Numbered from the stretch's first letter, positions 1-8,311 are shown. The stretch: DNA of 64,000 nt from an uncultured Pelagibacteraceae bacterium (GCA_902561075.1 CACEOC010000001.1:62001-126000); one strand, 5' to 3'. Notes: generated by a model not told the origin, from the sequence alone. Numbers and translations are program-made.

Positions 1-356
1 CTATGTCTGGGGGTGAGAGACAATGCCTTGCAATTTCTCGTGCCATTTATTTCGGAGCTAAAGTACTAATTTTAGACGAACCAACCTCAGCATTAGGAGT
101 TCACCAGGCTTCAGTGGTTCTAAAATATATTGTTAAAGCAGCTGCCGATGGATTAGCAGTTATTTTAATCACACATAATGTTCATCATGCGTATCCTGTT
201 GGAAATAGTTTTACAGTTTTAAATAGAGGAAAAAGTTTAGGAACTTACGAAAAAAAAGACTTATCTAGAGAAAAATTATTAGGAATGATGGCAGGAGGTG
301 AAGAATTAGACAAATTAGAAATAGAATTAAAAGAGATGAATAGAATAAATAATTAG
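1..356 (+). CDS. Sugar ABC transporter ATP-binding protein, 3' part (FrcA-like)
   Basis: C-terminal part of an ABC ATPase cut by the left window edge; the first full codon is at base 3. The visible protein opens on the signature motif MSGGERQ (an LSGGQ variant), followed by the Walker B region [11 protein letters not shown] and the H-loop LITHNVHH. The tail MMAGGEEL resembles the end of FrcA-type ATPases of CUT2 sugar importers, which energise uptake through a membrane permease. The Walker A part and the partner permease and binding protein lie outside the window, so the substrate cannot be read here. The stop overlaps the GTG start of the next gene by one base (TAGTG), which suggests co-transcription. 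The ATPase call is firm; the sugar assignment is by family resemblance. Confidence 0.85.
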   Translation, partial: MSGGERQCLAISRAIYFGAKVLILDEPTSALGVHQASVVLKYIVKAAADGLAVILITHNVHHAYPVGNSFTVLNRGKSLGTYEKKDLSREKLLGMMAGGEELDKLEIELKEMNRINN

Positions 357-1219
357 TGTCTCAATTTTTTCCTTTTATATTTGTTTTACTTTGGTCCTCA
401 GCCTTTATCACAACACTGCCGATAGTTTTAAATAGTGATCCTTTTTCAGCATTGGCATTTAGGTTTTTTTTTGTTGCAATTTGTTTTTTAATTTATTCAA
501 TTGTTAAAAAAATTAAAATTAAAGTTAATTTTAGGAATCTTTTCAATTCATTTTCAACAGGAATATTGTTTCATGGATTCTATTTAGGTGGAGTTTTTTA
601 TGCCATATTCGTTGGATTGCCTACGAGTATTGTTGCATTAATAGTTACATTGCAACCAATCTTAACAAACATTTTAGCAGGTTATTTCTTAAATGAAGAA
701 GTAAATATTTATCAGTGGATTGGAGTTATACTTGGATTTACAGGTGCTGTGATGGTTATAGGTTTTGATATAGGATCTACATTACCCGTAAAAGGGTTGA
801 CAGCTGGCGTGATTGCTTTAATAGCAATTACTACTTCAACTATTTGGCAAAAAAAAATAAGCAATGATATTCCTCTACCTGTAAATAATATGTACCAAGC
901 AATTGGTGCAGTGATTTTCCATTTAATAATAATTTTTTTTATATTTGAAGATGCTTTTATAATAATCAATTTAGAATTTTTATTAGCTATGAGTCATCAA
1001 GTATTTCTTGTATCACTAGGAGCTTTTTCAATTTTAATTTATTTAATTAAAAATAACTCAGCTAGTAAAACAGTTTCACTATTTTTTTTAATTCCAGCAG
1101 TCACGGCAACTATGGCTTGGATATTTTTAGGTGAGAATTTAAGTTTAGTCGATGTAATTGGTTTCATAATAACATCAATTGGAGTATTTATTTCTACAAG
1201 AAAACAAAAGGTCCATTGA
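356..1219 (+). CDS. EamA/DMT-family transporter
   Basis: A 287-residue, strongly hydrophobic protein with about ten predicted membrane segments in two repeated halves, the usual layout of EamA (drug/metabolite transporter) proteins. Each half ends in a family-like stretch (around YQWIGVILGFTGAVMVIG and LVDVIGFIITSIGVFIS). The start is GTG and overlaps the stop of the sugar ABC ATPase by one base; no clear Shine-Dalgarno sequence is seen, as expected for translational coupling. EamA proteins usually export amino acids or small metabolites across the inner membrane, but the substrate cannot be deduced. It is one of four EamA proteins in this window. Confidence 0.85.
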   Translation: MSQFFPFIFVLLWSSAFITTLPIVLNSDPFSALAFRFFFVAICFLIYSIVKKIKIKVNFRNLFNSFSTGILFHGFYLGGVFYAIFVGLPTSIVALIVTLQPILTNILAGYFLNEEVNIYQWIGVILGFTGAVMVIGFDIGSTLPVKGLTAGVIALIAITTSTIWQKKISNDIPLPVNNMYQAIGAVIFHLIIIFFIFEDAFIIINLEFLLAMSHQVFLVSLGAFSILIYLIKNNSASKTVSLFFLIPAVTATMAWIFLGENLSLVDVIGFIITSIGVFISTRKQKVH

Positions 1220-1293
1220 ATATTACATATGAGATATGAGACAATTTAATTAGTAAAAAAGTGAAAAAAAATGTTAATTTTTAATTTAAATAA

Positions 1294-1299
1294 AAGGAG
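1294..1299 (+). promoter_or_regulatory. Strong ribosome binding site of the GYD gene
   Basis: AAGGAG lies five bases before the ATG at 1305. Most genes in this window have weak or no Shine-Dalgarno sequence, so this site suggests efficient initiation. Confidence 0.6.
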
Positions 1300-1304
1300 T
1301 TAAA

Positions 1305-1622
1305 ATGAAAGCATACGTAATGGGCAATTACACCGATAAAGCTTTTCAAGGCTTTATGAAAGATCCAACAAGTGACAGGAAGGCAGTTGTGGAACAGCTT
1401 GTAAAAGCTGTTGGTGGAAAGATACATAGTATGGACATTGTAAGAGGTCCATATGATTTTATAGTTGTAACTGAGGTAGATTCATTTGATGATCTTGCTG
1501 CAATTAAATTAGTTGTAGAAGCATCAGGCGCTGTGAAAAATATGACAATGCTAGAGTCTATAGATTTTACTAAAGCTACTACTAAAGCAAGTAAAATTGG
1601 TTACAAAGCACCAGGACAGTAA
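1305..1622 (+). CDS. GYD domain protein
   Basis: A 105-residue soluble protein of the GYD family, small alpha/beta-barrel proteins similar to the ligand-binding domain of Lrp/AsnC regulators. The family hallmark is visible as RGPYDFIVV near residue 46. The whole length is one domain with no signal peptide or membrane segment. The start is well supported by the AAGGAG site. Family members are common in alphaproteobacteria, and their function is largely unknown. It stands alone, convergent with the DUF779 gene only 4 bases away. The family assignment is confident; no specific role is claimed. Confidence 0.8.
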   Translation: MKAYVMGNYTDKAFQGFMKDPTSDRKAVVEQLVKAVGGKIHSMDIVRGPYDFIVVTEVDSFDDLAAIKLVVEASGAVKNMTMLESIDFTKATTKASKIGYKAPGQ

Positions 1623-1626
1623 AGAT

Positions 1627-1995
1627 TTATTTTTTTTTGTCGTTGTCAACGACTAAGCAGATTTCTGATTTTGTCAGGAATCTGCGACCTGTTCCATTAT
1701 CTAATGAGAACATTCCACCAATTCCTTTAACAGCATCAATTGTAAGGTCTGTATGTTTCCATTTTTCATATTGGTCACCATTCATATAAAAAGGTACACC
1801 GCCAATTTCGCCTAATTTTACGTCATTATCTCCTAGGGGAAACTCACCTTCTTGAAAACACATAGGAGCACTTCCATCACAACATCCGCCTGATTGATGA
1901 AACATTAATTTTTCACCGTATTTTTCTTGAAGCTCAGATAATAAGCTTAATGCTGAATTCGTTGCTGATACTTTCATTTTTAAAGTACGGCCCAT
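1627..1995 (-). CDS. DUF779 family protein
   Basis: A 122-residue protein matching DUF779, a family often encoded beside acetaldehyde-type aldehyde dehydrogenases. The cysteine-rich motif HQSGGCCDGSAPMC (residues about 34-47) and GEIGGVPFY are typical. The function is unknown; the clustered cysteines suggest metal or redox chemistry (inference). It lies 33 bases downstream of the aldehyde dehydrogenase stop and is probably co-transcribed. The start is uncertain: the ORF-track ATG (base 1995) sits inside the 3' arm of a perfect 11-bp hairpin, while a second in-frame ATG at 1977 (giving MKVSATNSAL) aligns better with family N-termini. Neither has a good Shine-Dalgarno sequence. Confidence 0.85.
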   Translation of the reverse strand: MGRTLKMKVSATNSALSLLSELQEKYGEKLMFHQSGGCCDGSAPMCFQEGEFPLGDNDVKLGEIGGVPFYMNGDQYEKWKHTDLTIDAVKGIGGMFSLDNGTGRRFLTKSEICLVVDNDKKK

Positions 1996-2013
1996 GATTT
2001 AGAATCATGGGCC
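1989..2013 (-). promoter_or_regulatory. Perfect 11-bp hairpin over the upstream DUF779 start codon
   Basis: GGCCCATGATT (1989-1999) and AATCATGGGCC (2003-2013) form an exact inverted repeat with a 3-base loop. It lies between the aldehyde dehydrogenase stop and DUF779, on the shared transcript. It has no T run on the minus strand, so it is not a canonical terminator. It could hide the upstream ATG, act as an RNA-processing or stability element, or be a protein-binding dyad. The repeat is seen directly; the role is inference. Confidence 0.6.
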
Positions 2014-2028
2014 AGTATATATTATTGA

Positions 2029-3573
2029 TTAAAAGAAGCCTAACTTTTTCTCAGCGTAAGAAACATGTAAGTTCTTATTCTGTCTGTAATGATTAAGCAT
2101 CATTTTGTGAGTTTCTCTTCCAACTCCTGATTGTTTGTATCCACCAAATGGAGAGTGAGCCGGATAAGCATGATAGCAATTAGTCCATACTATTCCTGCT
2201 TGTATTGCTCTACCCATTCTGTGAGCTATATTTCCATTTCTAGTCCATACAGCTGCTCCTAAACCATAAAGAGTATCATTAGCAATTTTTAATGCCTCTG
2301 CTTCATCTTTAAATTTAATTACAGATACTACAGGTCCAAAAATCTCCTCTTGAGAGATTCTCATATCATTTTTAGCTTCAAATACAGTTGGTTGTATGTA
2401 GTTACCTTTTTCTAACCCACTATTTAACTTAGCTTCACTTCCACCTGTAAGAACTTTAGCGCCCTCTTTTTTACCAAGCTCTAGATAAGACTTAATCTTT
2501 TCCATTTGCTCGACTGACGCTTGAGCTCCAATCATGGTTTCCATTTTTAAAGGGTTGTCTTGAACAACTGCTTTAGTTCTTGCAATAGCTCTTTCCATGA
2601 ATTTATCATAGATTGACTCTTGTACCAAAGCTCTACTTGGACAAGTACATACTTCGCCCTGGTTTAGATTGAACATCACAAAACCTTCAATACATTTATC
2701 AAAGAAGTCGTCATCTTTATCCATAACGTCTTCAAAGAAAATATTAGGAGATTTTCCTCCTAACTCTAATGTGATTGGAATTATGTTTTGTGCAGCATAT
2801 TGCATAATCAATCTACCAGTTGTGGTTTCACCAGTAAATGCAACTTTTGCCACTCTTTTAGAAGATGCTAAAGGTTTACCTGCTTCCAAACCAAAACCAC
2901 TAACAATGTTAACAACTCCTGGAGGTAATAAATCTCCAATAAGCTCCATCATTATCATGATCGATGCTGGTGTTTGCTCAGCTGGTTTTAGAACTGAACA
3001 GTTTCCTGCTGCAAGGGCTGGTGCTAATTTCCAAGTTGCCATTAATAATGGAAAATTCCAAGGAACTATTTGACCAACTACTCCTAAAGGTTCATGAAAG
3101 TTGTATGAATATTGATTATTAGCAATTTCTGCAATTGAACCTTCTTCGGCTCTAATAACCCCAGCAAAATATCTCCAGTGATCAATTACCAAAGGTAAGT
3201 CTGCTGCCATACATTCTCTAATAGGTTTTCCGTTATCCAAACACTCTGCAACTGCCAATAAGTTAAGATTTTTTTCTAAGACATCAGCAATCTTGTATAA
3301 AATGTTTGACCTTGTGGTTATGTCTGTTTTTCCCCATTCTGGGAAAGCTGCGTGAGCCGCGTCTAGAGCAGCTTCAACGTCTTTTTCATTTGATCGTGCA
3401 ACTGAACAGATCTTCTCATTAGATATCGGGCTAACATTATCAAAATATTTACCAGATAAAGGTTCTACAAATTTACCATTAATGTAATTTCCATACTTAG
3501 CTTTAAATGGAAATTTGACCTTTAAATGAGAGGTATCTAGAACTGAAGACACTTTCATAGCTTCTGCACTCAT
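2029..3573 (-). CDS. NAD-dependent aldehyde dehydrogenase (ExaC/AldB type)
   Basis: From the ATG at 3573 the protein is 514 residues, close to the usual ~506 of ExaC/AldB acetaldehyde dehydrogenases. The catalytic cysteine lies in [11 protein letters not shown], the general-base glutamate in [12 protein letters not shown], and the cofactor region around [11 protein letters not shown]. It oxidises short aldehydes to acids with NAD(P)+ in the cytosol. The ORF track starts 51 codons upstream at 3726, adding a tail of which about 29 of 51 residues are Lys or Arg. I prefer the internal ATG because GGAGG lies 4 bases before it and [10 protein letters not shown] begins near the family N-terminus, while the upstream ATG has no Shine-Dalgarno site. 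DUF779 follows, the usual partner. An extended isoform cannot be excluded. Confidence 0.88.
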   Translation of the reverse strand: MSAEAMKVSSVLDTSHLKVKFPFKAKYGNYINGKFVEPLSGKYFDNVSPISNEKICSVARSNEKDVEAALDAAHAAFPEWGKTDITTRSNILYKIADVLEKNLNLLAVAECLDNGKPIRECMAADLPLVIDHWRYFAGVIRAEEGSIAEIANNQYSYNFHEPLGVVGQIVPWNFPLLMATWKLAPALAAGNCSVLKPAEQTPASIMIMMELIGDLLPPGVVNIVSGFGLEAGKPLASSKRVAKVAFTGETTTGRLIMQYAAQNIIPITLELGGKSPNIFFEDVMDKDDDFFDKCIEGFVMFNLNQGEVCTCPSRALVQESIYDKFMERAIARTKAVVQDNPLKMETMIGAQASVEQMEKIKSYLELGKKEGAKVLTGGSEAKLNSGLEKGNYIQPTVFEAKNDMRISQEEIFGPVVSVIKFKDEAEALKIANDTLYGLGAAVWTRNGNIAHRMGRAIQAGIVWTNCYHAYPAHSPFGGYKQSGVGRETHKMMLNHYRQNKNLHVSYAEKKLGFF

Positions 3574-3577
3574 TTTT

Positions 3578-3582
3578 CCTCC
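3578..3582 (-). promoter_or_regulatory. GGAGG ribosome binding site deciding the aldehyde dehydrogenase start
   Basis: On the minus strand GGAGG precedes the internal ATG (MSAEAMK) by 4 bases. It is among the strongest Shine-Dalgarno sequences in the window and supports initiation here rather than 51 codons upstream. Confidence 0.6.
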
Positions 3583-3734
3583 ATTTTTTTTACGTTTTTT
3601 TTTTGGCTTTAAGATTTTTTTAGCTTTTTTTGATCTGGAAAATTTCTTAGTCGCTTTTTTTATTTTTTTTCTTTTAATAGTCGACTTTTTTGTTTTCCAT
3701 TTAATAGCTTTTTTCTTTTTAGCCATTTTATATA

Positions 3735-3740
3735 ATTATA
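3735..3740 (-). promoter_or_regulatory. Possible -10 box for the aldehyde dehydrogenase transcript
   Basis: An exact TATAAT reads on the minus strand in the gap between the divergent aldehyde dehydrogenase and homocysteine methyltransferase genes. No convincing -35 box is found 16-18 bases upstream, and such hexamers are common in AT-rich DNA. If used, transcription would begin almost at the upstream ATG (3726), leaving about 150 bases of leader before the preferred start. Confidence 0.25.
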
Positions 3741-3861
3741 ATTAAAGACCTTTTTTAATAGGTTGTAAATAAGACAAAAATGAAAACAACCTTGAATTGT
3801 GCTATTGAAGCTTGTTTTTATTGCTTGAATATCAGAAATTAAAATATGTTTATTTTTTTTT

Positions 3862-4776
3862 ATGAATAAAAATTATTTTAAAGAATTAAGAATACTAGAT
3901 GGTGGAATGGGTCAAGAGCTTCATGCAAAAGGACTTATATCTAAAGGAACTCTTTGGATGACTAGTGCTGTTTTAGATGAAAAATACCATAACCTTATAG
4001 TAGATACACATTTAGATTACATAAGTGCTGGTGCGGAGGTAATTACTACTGCAACATTCTCTAGCAGGCTTATAAGGATGGAGCAAAATAAAGTTGATCA
4101 CCTATTTGAGTTTGCAAATAAGAAAGCTTGTGAACTCGCTTTAAAGGCTAAGCAGATTTCAGAAAAAGAGATTTTTATTGCTGGGAGTATTCCTGCTCAA
4201 TTTGATACTTATAAAGAAGATACTAGAGAAAATAAAATTATTTATGATTCCTTTTCAAGACAAATAAATTGTATTATTGAGTTTGTCGATTTTATCTATT
4301 TGGATGTTATTTCAAGCGGTAGAGAAATTGCAATAGCCACAGAAATTATTGAAAAGTTTAATAAGCCAATTTTGGTTGGAATTCATTTATCAAAAAATGG
4401 TAAGTTACCTTCAGGTGAGAAAATTGAAGAAGTGATAAATAAATATAAAAGTTCCAGTTGGGCAGGTATTTTATCTTCGTGTGTTTCAATGGAAATTGCT
4501 GAAGCTTCAATCAATGAACTTAAAATACACGATCTACCATTTGGTTATAAGGTTAATTTATGGGGCAACGAAGAACCACTTCCTATCAGAAAAATAAATA
4601 TAGCAAAATTTAATGAGAATGCTGTTAACTTAAATACAATTATGGGAAAGAGAGAAATTGATAATGATATATATAAAAATTTGGGTCAAAAATTTATTGA
4701 TAATGGAGCTACAATATTAGGCGGGTGTTGTGAAACAAGTCCAAAACATACAAAAATTTTATCTAGTTTGAGGTAA
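3862..4776 (+). CDS. Homocysteine S-methyltransferase family protein
   Basis: A 304-residue protein with the Pfam S-methyl_trans fold, similar in length to E. coli MmuM (about 310). The N-terminal ILDGGMGQEL and C-terminal ILGGCCETSPKH are family signatures; the two cysteines of GGCC plus the cysteine in SSCVS (about residue 214) would bind zinc. It likely methylates homocysteine to methionine from S-methylmethionine, betaine or a related donor; the donor cannot be decided from sequence. The ATG at 3862 is the first in frame. The 3' end overlaps the convergent EamA gene by 14 bases. The leader holds a 7-bp inverted repeat (AGGTTGT 3760-3766, ACAACCT 3786-3792); I could not match it to the SAM-II or SAM-V riboswitches known upstream of such genes. 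Confidence 0.85.
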   Translation: MNKNYFKELRILDGGMGQELHAKGLISKGTLWMTSAVLDEKYHNLIVDTHLDYISAGAEVITTATFSSRLIRMEQNKVDHLFEFANKKACELALKAKQISEKEIFIAGSIPAQFDTYKEDTRENKIIYDSFSRQINCIIEFVDFIYLDVISSGREIAIATEIIEKFNKPILVGIHLSKNGKLPSGEKIEEVINKYKSSSWAGILSSCVSMEIAEASINELKIHDLPFGYKVNLWGNEEPLPIRKINIAKFNENAVNLNTIMGKREIDNDIYKNLGQKFIDNGATILGGCCETSPKHTKILSSLR

Positions 4777-5656
4777 GGTTTTGTTTAATAGATTTTTTTA
4801 CAAAATAAAAACCAAGTATTACGGCAAAAAGTGCAATTAAAACTTTAAAAGTAATTACTTCTTTTAAGAATATGTAACCAAGTATAACACCAAAAATTGG
4901 GATTAAATACGCAACTTGCGAATGGAATACTAATCCGTTTTTTTTAAGTATATGAAATCTAATTAACCAGGCAATTCCTGTGGGAAATACTCCAAGATAA
5001 ATTAGAGAAATTGTTGAGTCTAATCTGGGTGTTAAATTCCAAGGCTGCTCATAATAAACCATGATTGGAAAAATTATTATTGATCCCCATATCAGGATTG
5101 AGCTGGTTAAATTTTCATTTTTTTTTGAACTTATTTTCAAGGTTAAAATTCCACCTATCACATAGAACGTAGAACCTACTAAGATCATAAGAGCATAAAA
5201 GAAATTGTCATTGTTAATAAGAATATTATCGGAAAATAAAATAACTATACCTGCAAAACCAACTATAACACCAATTACTTTTGTAAAATTTATTTTTTCT
5301 GTTTTAGTAAAAAAATGGGCAAGAACTGCTGAGCTCAATGGCGTTGTTGACATTAAAATTGCTGCTAAATTACTTTGAATTTTTTGAACTCCATAAGCAA
5401 TTAAAAAAAATGGTATAACTAAATTAACAAACCCAATGACTGCAAACCAATACCAATCCTTTGAGAAAGCTTCAATTTTAATATTCTTAAAAACGCACAT
5501 AACTACTATTAATACAGCTCCTAAAAATATTCTTAAAAAGGCAATAGTAAGTGGGCCAAAGGAATAGGTAGCTATTTTAATATTAAAAAAAGCAGATGCC
5601 CAAATAAGTGAAAGTATAGATAAAAGAATATAATCGATTGTTTTTGGCGAAGTCAT
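4763..5656 (-). CDS. EamA/DMT-family transporter
   Basis: A 297-residue membrane protein with about ten hydrophobic segments in two EamA repeats, opening with IDYILLSILSLIWASAFF, a common EamA N-terminus. The first half ends near GVIVGFAGIVILFS. It probably exports a small metabolite or amino acid. The start codon overlaps the stop of the upstream YbaK-type gene as ATGA, indicating translational coupling of exporter and deacylase. The 3' end overlaps the convergent methyltransferase gene by 14 bases. The substrate is unknown. Confidence 0.85.
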   Translation of the reverse strand: MTSPKTIDYILLSILSLIWASAFFNIKIATYSFGPLTIAFLRIFLGAVLIVVMCVFKNIKIEAFSKDWYWFAVIGFVNLVIPFFLIAYGVQKIQSNLAAILMSTTPLSSAVLAHFFTKTEKINFTKVIGVIVGFAGIVILFSDNILINNDNFFYALMILVGSTFYVIGGILTLKISSKKNENLTSSILIWGSIIIFPIMVYYEQPWNLTPRLDSTISLIYLGVFPTGIAWLIRFHILKKNGLVFHSQVAYLIPIFGVILGYIFLKEVITFKVLIALFAVILGFYFVKKSIKQNLTSN

Positions 5657-6135
5657 TCTGTTATATCCATAATTTTTCCAGATGTAATTTTCTGCAAATC
5701 AAAAAAGCTAATTTTAAAAATTGCATTTGGATGGCCAGCGGCAGCATATAAATTTTTAAATCTATTTAAACTTTGATCAATTAATGTTTCCAAATTAATT
5801 TTAGAACCTATTGGAGATACGCCCCCGATAGTAAATCCTGTTATTTCCTTAACTTTGTCAGCATTAGCCATGCTTAAATCTTTTACATTTGACGATTTTT
5901 TTAGCTTATTTAATGAACAACGCTTATCTCCTGATACAAGGCACAGGAAAAATAAATCATTTTTTCTTAATATTAAACTCTTAACAATAGCACCCACTTC
6001 GCAATTTAATGCTTTTGCTGCTTCTTCAGCTGTTCTAGCAGTATTTTCTAAAATTCTAATATTTATATCTTTATTAAAATTATTTAGAGCAGCTTGGACT
6101 CTTTTGACTGGTTCATTATTTAATAAATCGCTCAT
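5653..6135 (-). CDS. YbaK/EbsC-type aminoacyl-tRNA deacylase
   Basis: A 160-residue protein of the YbaK/ProX editing-domain family, which hydrolyses mischarged aminoacyl-tRNAs (for example Cys- or Ala-tRNAPro) in trans. Family features are GAIVKSLIL (about residue 47), SGDKRCSLNKL and the loop TIGGVSPIGS, followed by AAGHPNAIF. The lysine of SGDKR fits the conserved substrate-contacting lysine. It is a full-length single domain. It is the first gene of a two-gene unit with the EamA transporter (ATGA overlap), a pairing that may only reflect compaction. Tyr-, Asp- and other synthetases lie elsewhere, so the tRNA specificity is not evident from context. Confidence 0.85.
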   Translation of the reverse strand: MSDLLNNEPVKRVQAALNNFNKDINIRILENTARTAEEAAKALNCEVGAIVKSLILRKNDLFFLCLVSGDKRCSLNKLKKSSNVKDLSMANADKVKEITGFTIGGVSPIGSKINLETLIDQSLNRFKNLYAAAGHPNAIFKISFFDLQKITSGKIMDITE

Positions 6136-6149
6136 TCAACTAATAATTG

Positions 6150-6210
6150 ATTGATAACATTTAATATTTAAGTTTTAATGGTATGCGATAAATGCATACT
6201 AGTTATCAAT
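6150..6210 (+). promoter_or_regulatory. Nested inverted repeats upstream of glnA
   Basis: An outer perfect repeat, ATTGATAAC (6150-6158) with GTTATCAAT (6202-6210), encloses an inner one, GTATGC (6181-6186) with GCATAC (6194-6199). A loose promoter, TTGATA (6151-6156) and TTTAAT (6174-6179) with a 17-base spacer, overlaps the left arm. The arrangement could be an operator pair or a folded leader controlling glutamine synthetase. It does not match the glnA RNA motif as I know it. The repeats are observed; function is inferred. Confidence 0.4.
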
Positions 6211-6260
6211 TTAATAGGCGATATTAATATACTTTTTTTTGTTATTAAGCCACTTTAATT

Positions 6261-6266
6261 AAGGAG
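6261..6266 (+). promoter_or_regulatory. Ribosome binding site of glnA
   Basis: AAGGAG lies 4 bases before the glnA ATG, a strong site that fixes the start. Confidence 0.6.
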
Positions 6267-6270
6267 AGTT

Positions 6271-7677
6271 ATGAGCGCAAAAAACATTCAAAAAACAATG
6301 AAAGACAAATCTATTGAGTATGTAGATTTAAGATTTACAGATCCAAGAGGAAAACTTCAACATGTAACTATGGACGCAAAGGTAGTTGATGATGAAATGC
6401 TTGAAGAGGGAATATTTTTTGACGGATCATCGATAGCTGGGTGGAAGGCAATAAATGAGTCTGATATGATTTTAAAGCCTGATTTATCAAGGCCAGTTGT
6501 TGACCCTTTTACATCTCATAACACTCTAAATTTATTTTGCGATGTTTTAGATGCTATCAAAAAAAATCCATATGAGAGAGATCCGAGAGGAACAGCAAAA
6601 AAAGCTGAGGAATATCTAAAGAAAAGTAATATAGGTGATAAAGCATTTTTTGGACCTGAACCAGAGTTTTTTGTATTCGATGATGTTAGATATAAAAATG
6701 ATATGAATGAAACAGGTTTTAAAATAGATAGTACTGAAGGTCCTTATAACACAGGTAAAGAATATGATAACGGTAACATGGGTCATAGACCTGGAGTCAA
6801 AGGAGGATATTTTCCAGTACCTCCAGTTGATAGTGCTCAAGATATGAGAAGTGAATATCTTAAAGCTATGAAGGATATGGGTATCAAAGTAGAGAAACAT
6901 CACCACGAAGTTGCACCAAGTCAACACGAGCTAGGAATGTATTTTGGGACGTTAGTAAATCAAGCAGATAACATCCAACTTTATAAATATGCTGTTCATA
7001 TGGTAACCCATTCTTTTGGGAAAACTGCTACTTTTATGCCAAAGCCTGTAAAAGGTGATAATGGATCTGGAATGCATGTTCATCAATCAATATGGAAAGG
7101 AAATACTCCGTTGTTTATGGGAAACAAATATGCTGGTTTATCTGACACGGCGTTATATTACATTGGAGGAATATTAAAACATGCTAGGGCTATAAATGCT
7201 TTTTCTAACGCAACAACTAACAGTTATAAAAGATTAATTCCAGGTTTTGAAGCACCAGTTCTATTAGCTTACTCTGCAAGAAATAGATCTGCTTCATGCA
7301 GAATTCCAATAACATTAAGTAAAAAAGCAGCAAGATGCGAAATTCGTTTTCCTGATGCATCTGGAAATCCATATTTAACATTTGCATCTATGTTAATGGC
7401 AGGACTTGATGGAATTAAAAACAAAATTGATCCAGGTAAATCTTTCGACAAAGATTTATATGCATTAAGCGAAAGTGAGGTTAAAAAAATTCCAACAGTT
7501 TGTGGCTCATTAAGAGAAGCAATGGAAAGTCTAGATAAAGATAGAAAGTTTTTAACTCAAGGAGGAGTTTTTACTGACGATCAAATTGATGCATACATCG
7601 ATCTTAAAATGGAAGAGGTTCATAATTTTGAACATACACCTCATCCAATTGAGTTTGATATGTATTATAGTTGTTGA
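6271..7677 (+). CDS. glnA: Glutamine synthetase, type I
   Basis: A 468-residue type I glutamine synthetase, the normal length of the family. It makes glutamine from glutamate, ammonium and ATP and is the main entry point of ammonium into biomass. Visible signatures are FFDGSSIAGW, the metal-binding region HHHEVAPSQHELG, the ATP-binding NGSGMHVHQS, the glutamate-site loop NATTNSYKRLIPG and the arginine motif NRSASCRIP. The adenylylation tyrosine is kept in KDLYALSESE, so control by GlnE-type adenylylation is possible. AAGGAG fixes the start, and nested inverted repeats lie upstream. No glnB is adjacent. It converges on the SUF operon with a 5-base gap. Confidence 0.97.
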   Translation: MSAKNIQKTMKDKSIEYVDLRFTDPRGKLQHVTMDAKVVDDEMLEEGIFFDGSSIAGWKAINESDMILKPDLSRPVVDPFTSHNTLNLFCDVLDAIKKNPYERDPRGTAKKAEEYLKKSNIGDKAFFGPEPEFFVFDDVRYKNDMNETGFKIDSTEGPYNTGKEYDNGNMGHRPGVKGGYFPVPPVDSAQDMRSEYLKAMKDMGIKVEKHHHEVAPSQHELGMYFGTLVNQADNIQLYKYAVHMVTHSFGKTATFMPKPVKGDNGSGMHVHQSIWKGNTPLFMGNKYAGLSDTALYYIGGILKHARAINAFSNATTNSYKRLIPGFEAPVLLAYSARNRSASCRIPITLSKKAARCEIRFPDASGNPYLTFASMLMAGLDGIKNKIDPGKSFDKDLYALSESEVKKIPTVCGSLREAMESLDKDRKFLTQGGVFTDDQIDAYIDLKMEEVHNFEHTPHPIEFDMYYSC

Positions 7678-7682
7678 TTGTA

Positions 7683-8018
7683 TTAGACTTTAAAAGATTC
7701 TCCGCAACCGCATCTCTCGGTTTCATTTGGATTGTTAAATACAAATGATGATGAAAATTCATCTTTTTTATAATCCATTTCTGTACCTAAAAGATAAATT
7801 ATTGCGCTTGGATCAATAAAAACTTTTACTCCCTTGTCCTCAATTATCTCATCATTTGGGTTTATTTCCTTAGCATACTCTAAAACATACTCCATTCCAG
7901 CACATCCTCCAGATTTGACGCCAACCCTTACACCTATTGTCTTTTTTTCTGCATTTGAAATTATTTCTTTAATTCTGTTTGCTGCATTATCACTTAATTT
8001 AATTACTTGTTGACTCAT
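7683..8018 (-). CDS. sufA: A-type Fe-S carrier (SufA/ErpA family)
   Basis: A 111-residue HesB/IscA-family protein with the three expected cysteines: one in SGGCAGMEY (about residue 39) and two in CGCGESF at the C-terminus. A-type carriers take clusters from the SUF scaffold and deliver them to target apoproteins. It is the last gene of the SUF operon, overlapping sufT by 4 bases (ATGA). Context favours SufA, although ErpA and IscA cannot be told apart from sequence alone. Confidence 0.92.
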   Translation of the reverse strand: MSQQVIKLSDNAANRIKEIISNAEKKTIGVRVGVKSGGCAGMEYVLEYAKEINPNDEIIEDKGVKVFIDPSAIIYLLGTEMDYKKDEFSSSFVFNNPNETERCGCGESFKV

Positions 8019-8311
8019 ATATTTAGCTCCAGTTTTGCAGCCTCAGACATCATAGATTTATTCCAAGGTGGGTCCCAAACTAAATCGAGATCAACTTTCT
8101 CTATACCATCAATTTGCATTACACTATCTTTGACTTCTTTTGGTAAACTTTCCGCAACAGGACAATTTGGAGTTGTTAAAGTCATTTTAATCTTAACATG
8201 GTCTTTGTTAATAACAACATCATATATTAGACCAAGTTCGTAAATATTCACTGGAATCTCTGGATCATATATTTTTTTAATTTCTTCAATTACTTTTTCT
8301 TTTAATTCCAT
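8015..8311 (-). CDS. sufT: SufT-like MIP18/DUF59 Fe-S maturation protein
   Basis: A 98-residue single-domain MIP18 (DUF59) protein. The motifs YDPEIPVNIYELGLIY and TLTTPNCPVAESLP are typical of SufT and of PaaD-like proteins, and the cysteine in PNCP is the conserved reactive one. In bacteria with SUF-only systems SufT helps mature Fe-S proteins. The position between sufU and sufA, with a 4-base overlap to sufA and a 3-base gap after sufU, supports the name. DUF59 proteins also serve in phenylacetate degradation, but no paa genes are present. Confidence 0.9.
   Translation of the reverse strand: MELKEKVIEEIKKIYDPEIPVNIYELGLIYDVVINKDHVKIKMTLTTPNCPVAESLPKEVKDSVMQIDGIEKVDLDLVWDPPWNKSMMSEAAKLELNI

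Noticed and set aside
1639-1653. Hairpin GTCGTT-GTC-AACGAC next to a T run between GYD and DUF779 genes
   Set aside because: The T run lies before the hairpin on the plus strand and reads as A on the minus strand, so it is not an intrinsic terminator in either direction; it also lies within the DUF779 coding end.
2669-3073. 134-residue plus-strand ORF
   Set aside because: Antisense shadow of the aldehyde dehydrogenase.
3741-3861. Possible SAM-II or SAM-V riboswitch before the homocysteine methyltransferase
   Set aside because: Such elements precede methionine-cycle genes in SAR11, and a 7-bp stem is present, but I could not find the conserved pseudoknot core by eye. A cmsearch with the Rfam SAM-II and SAM-V models would decide.
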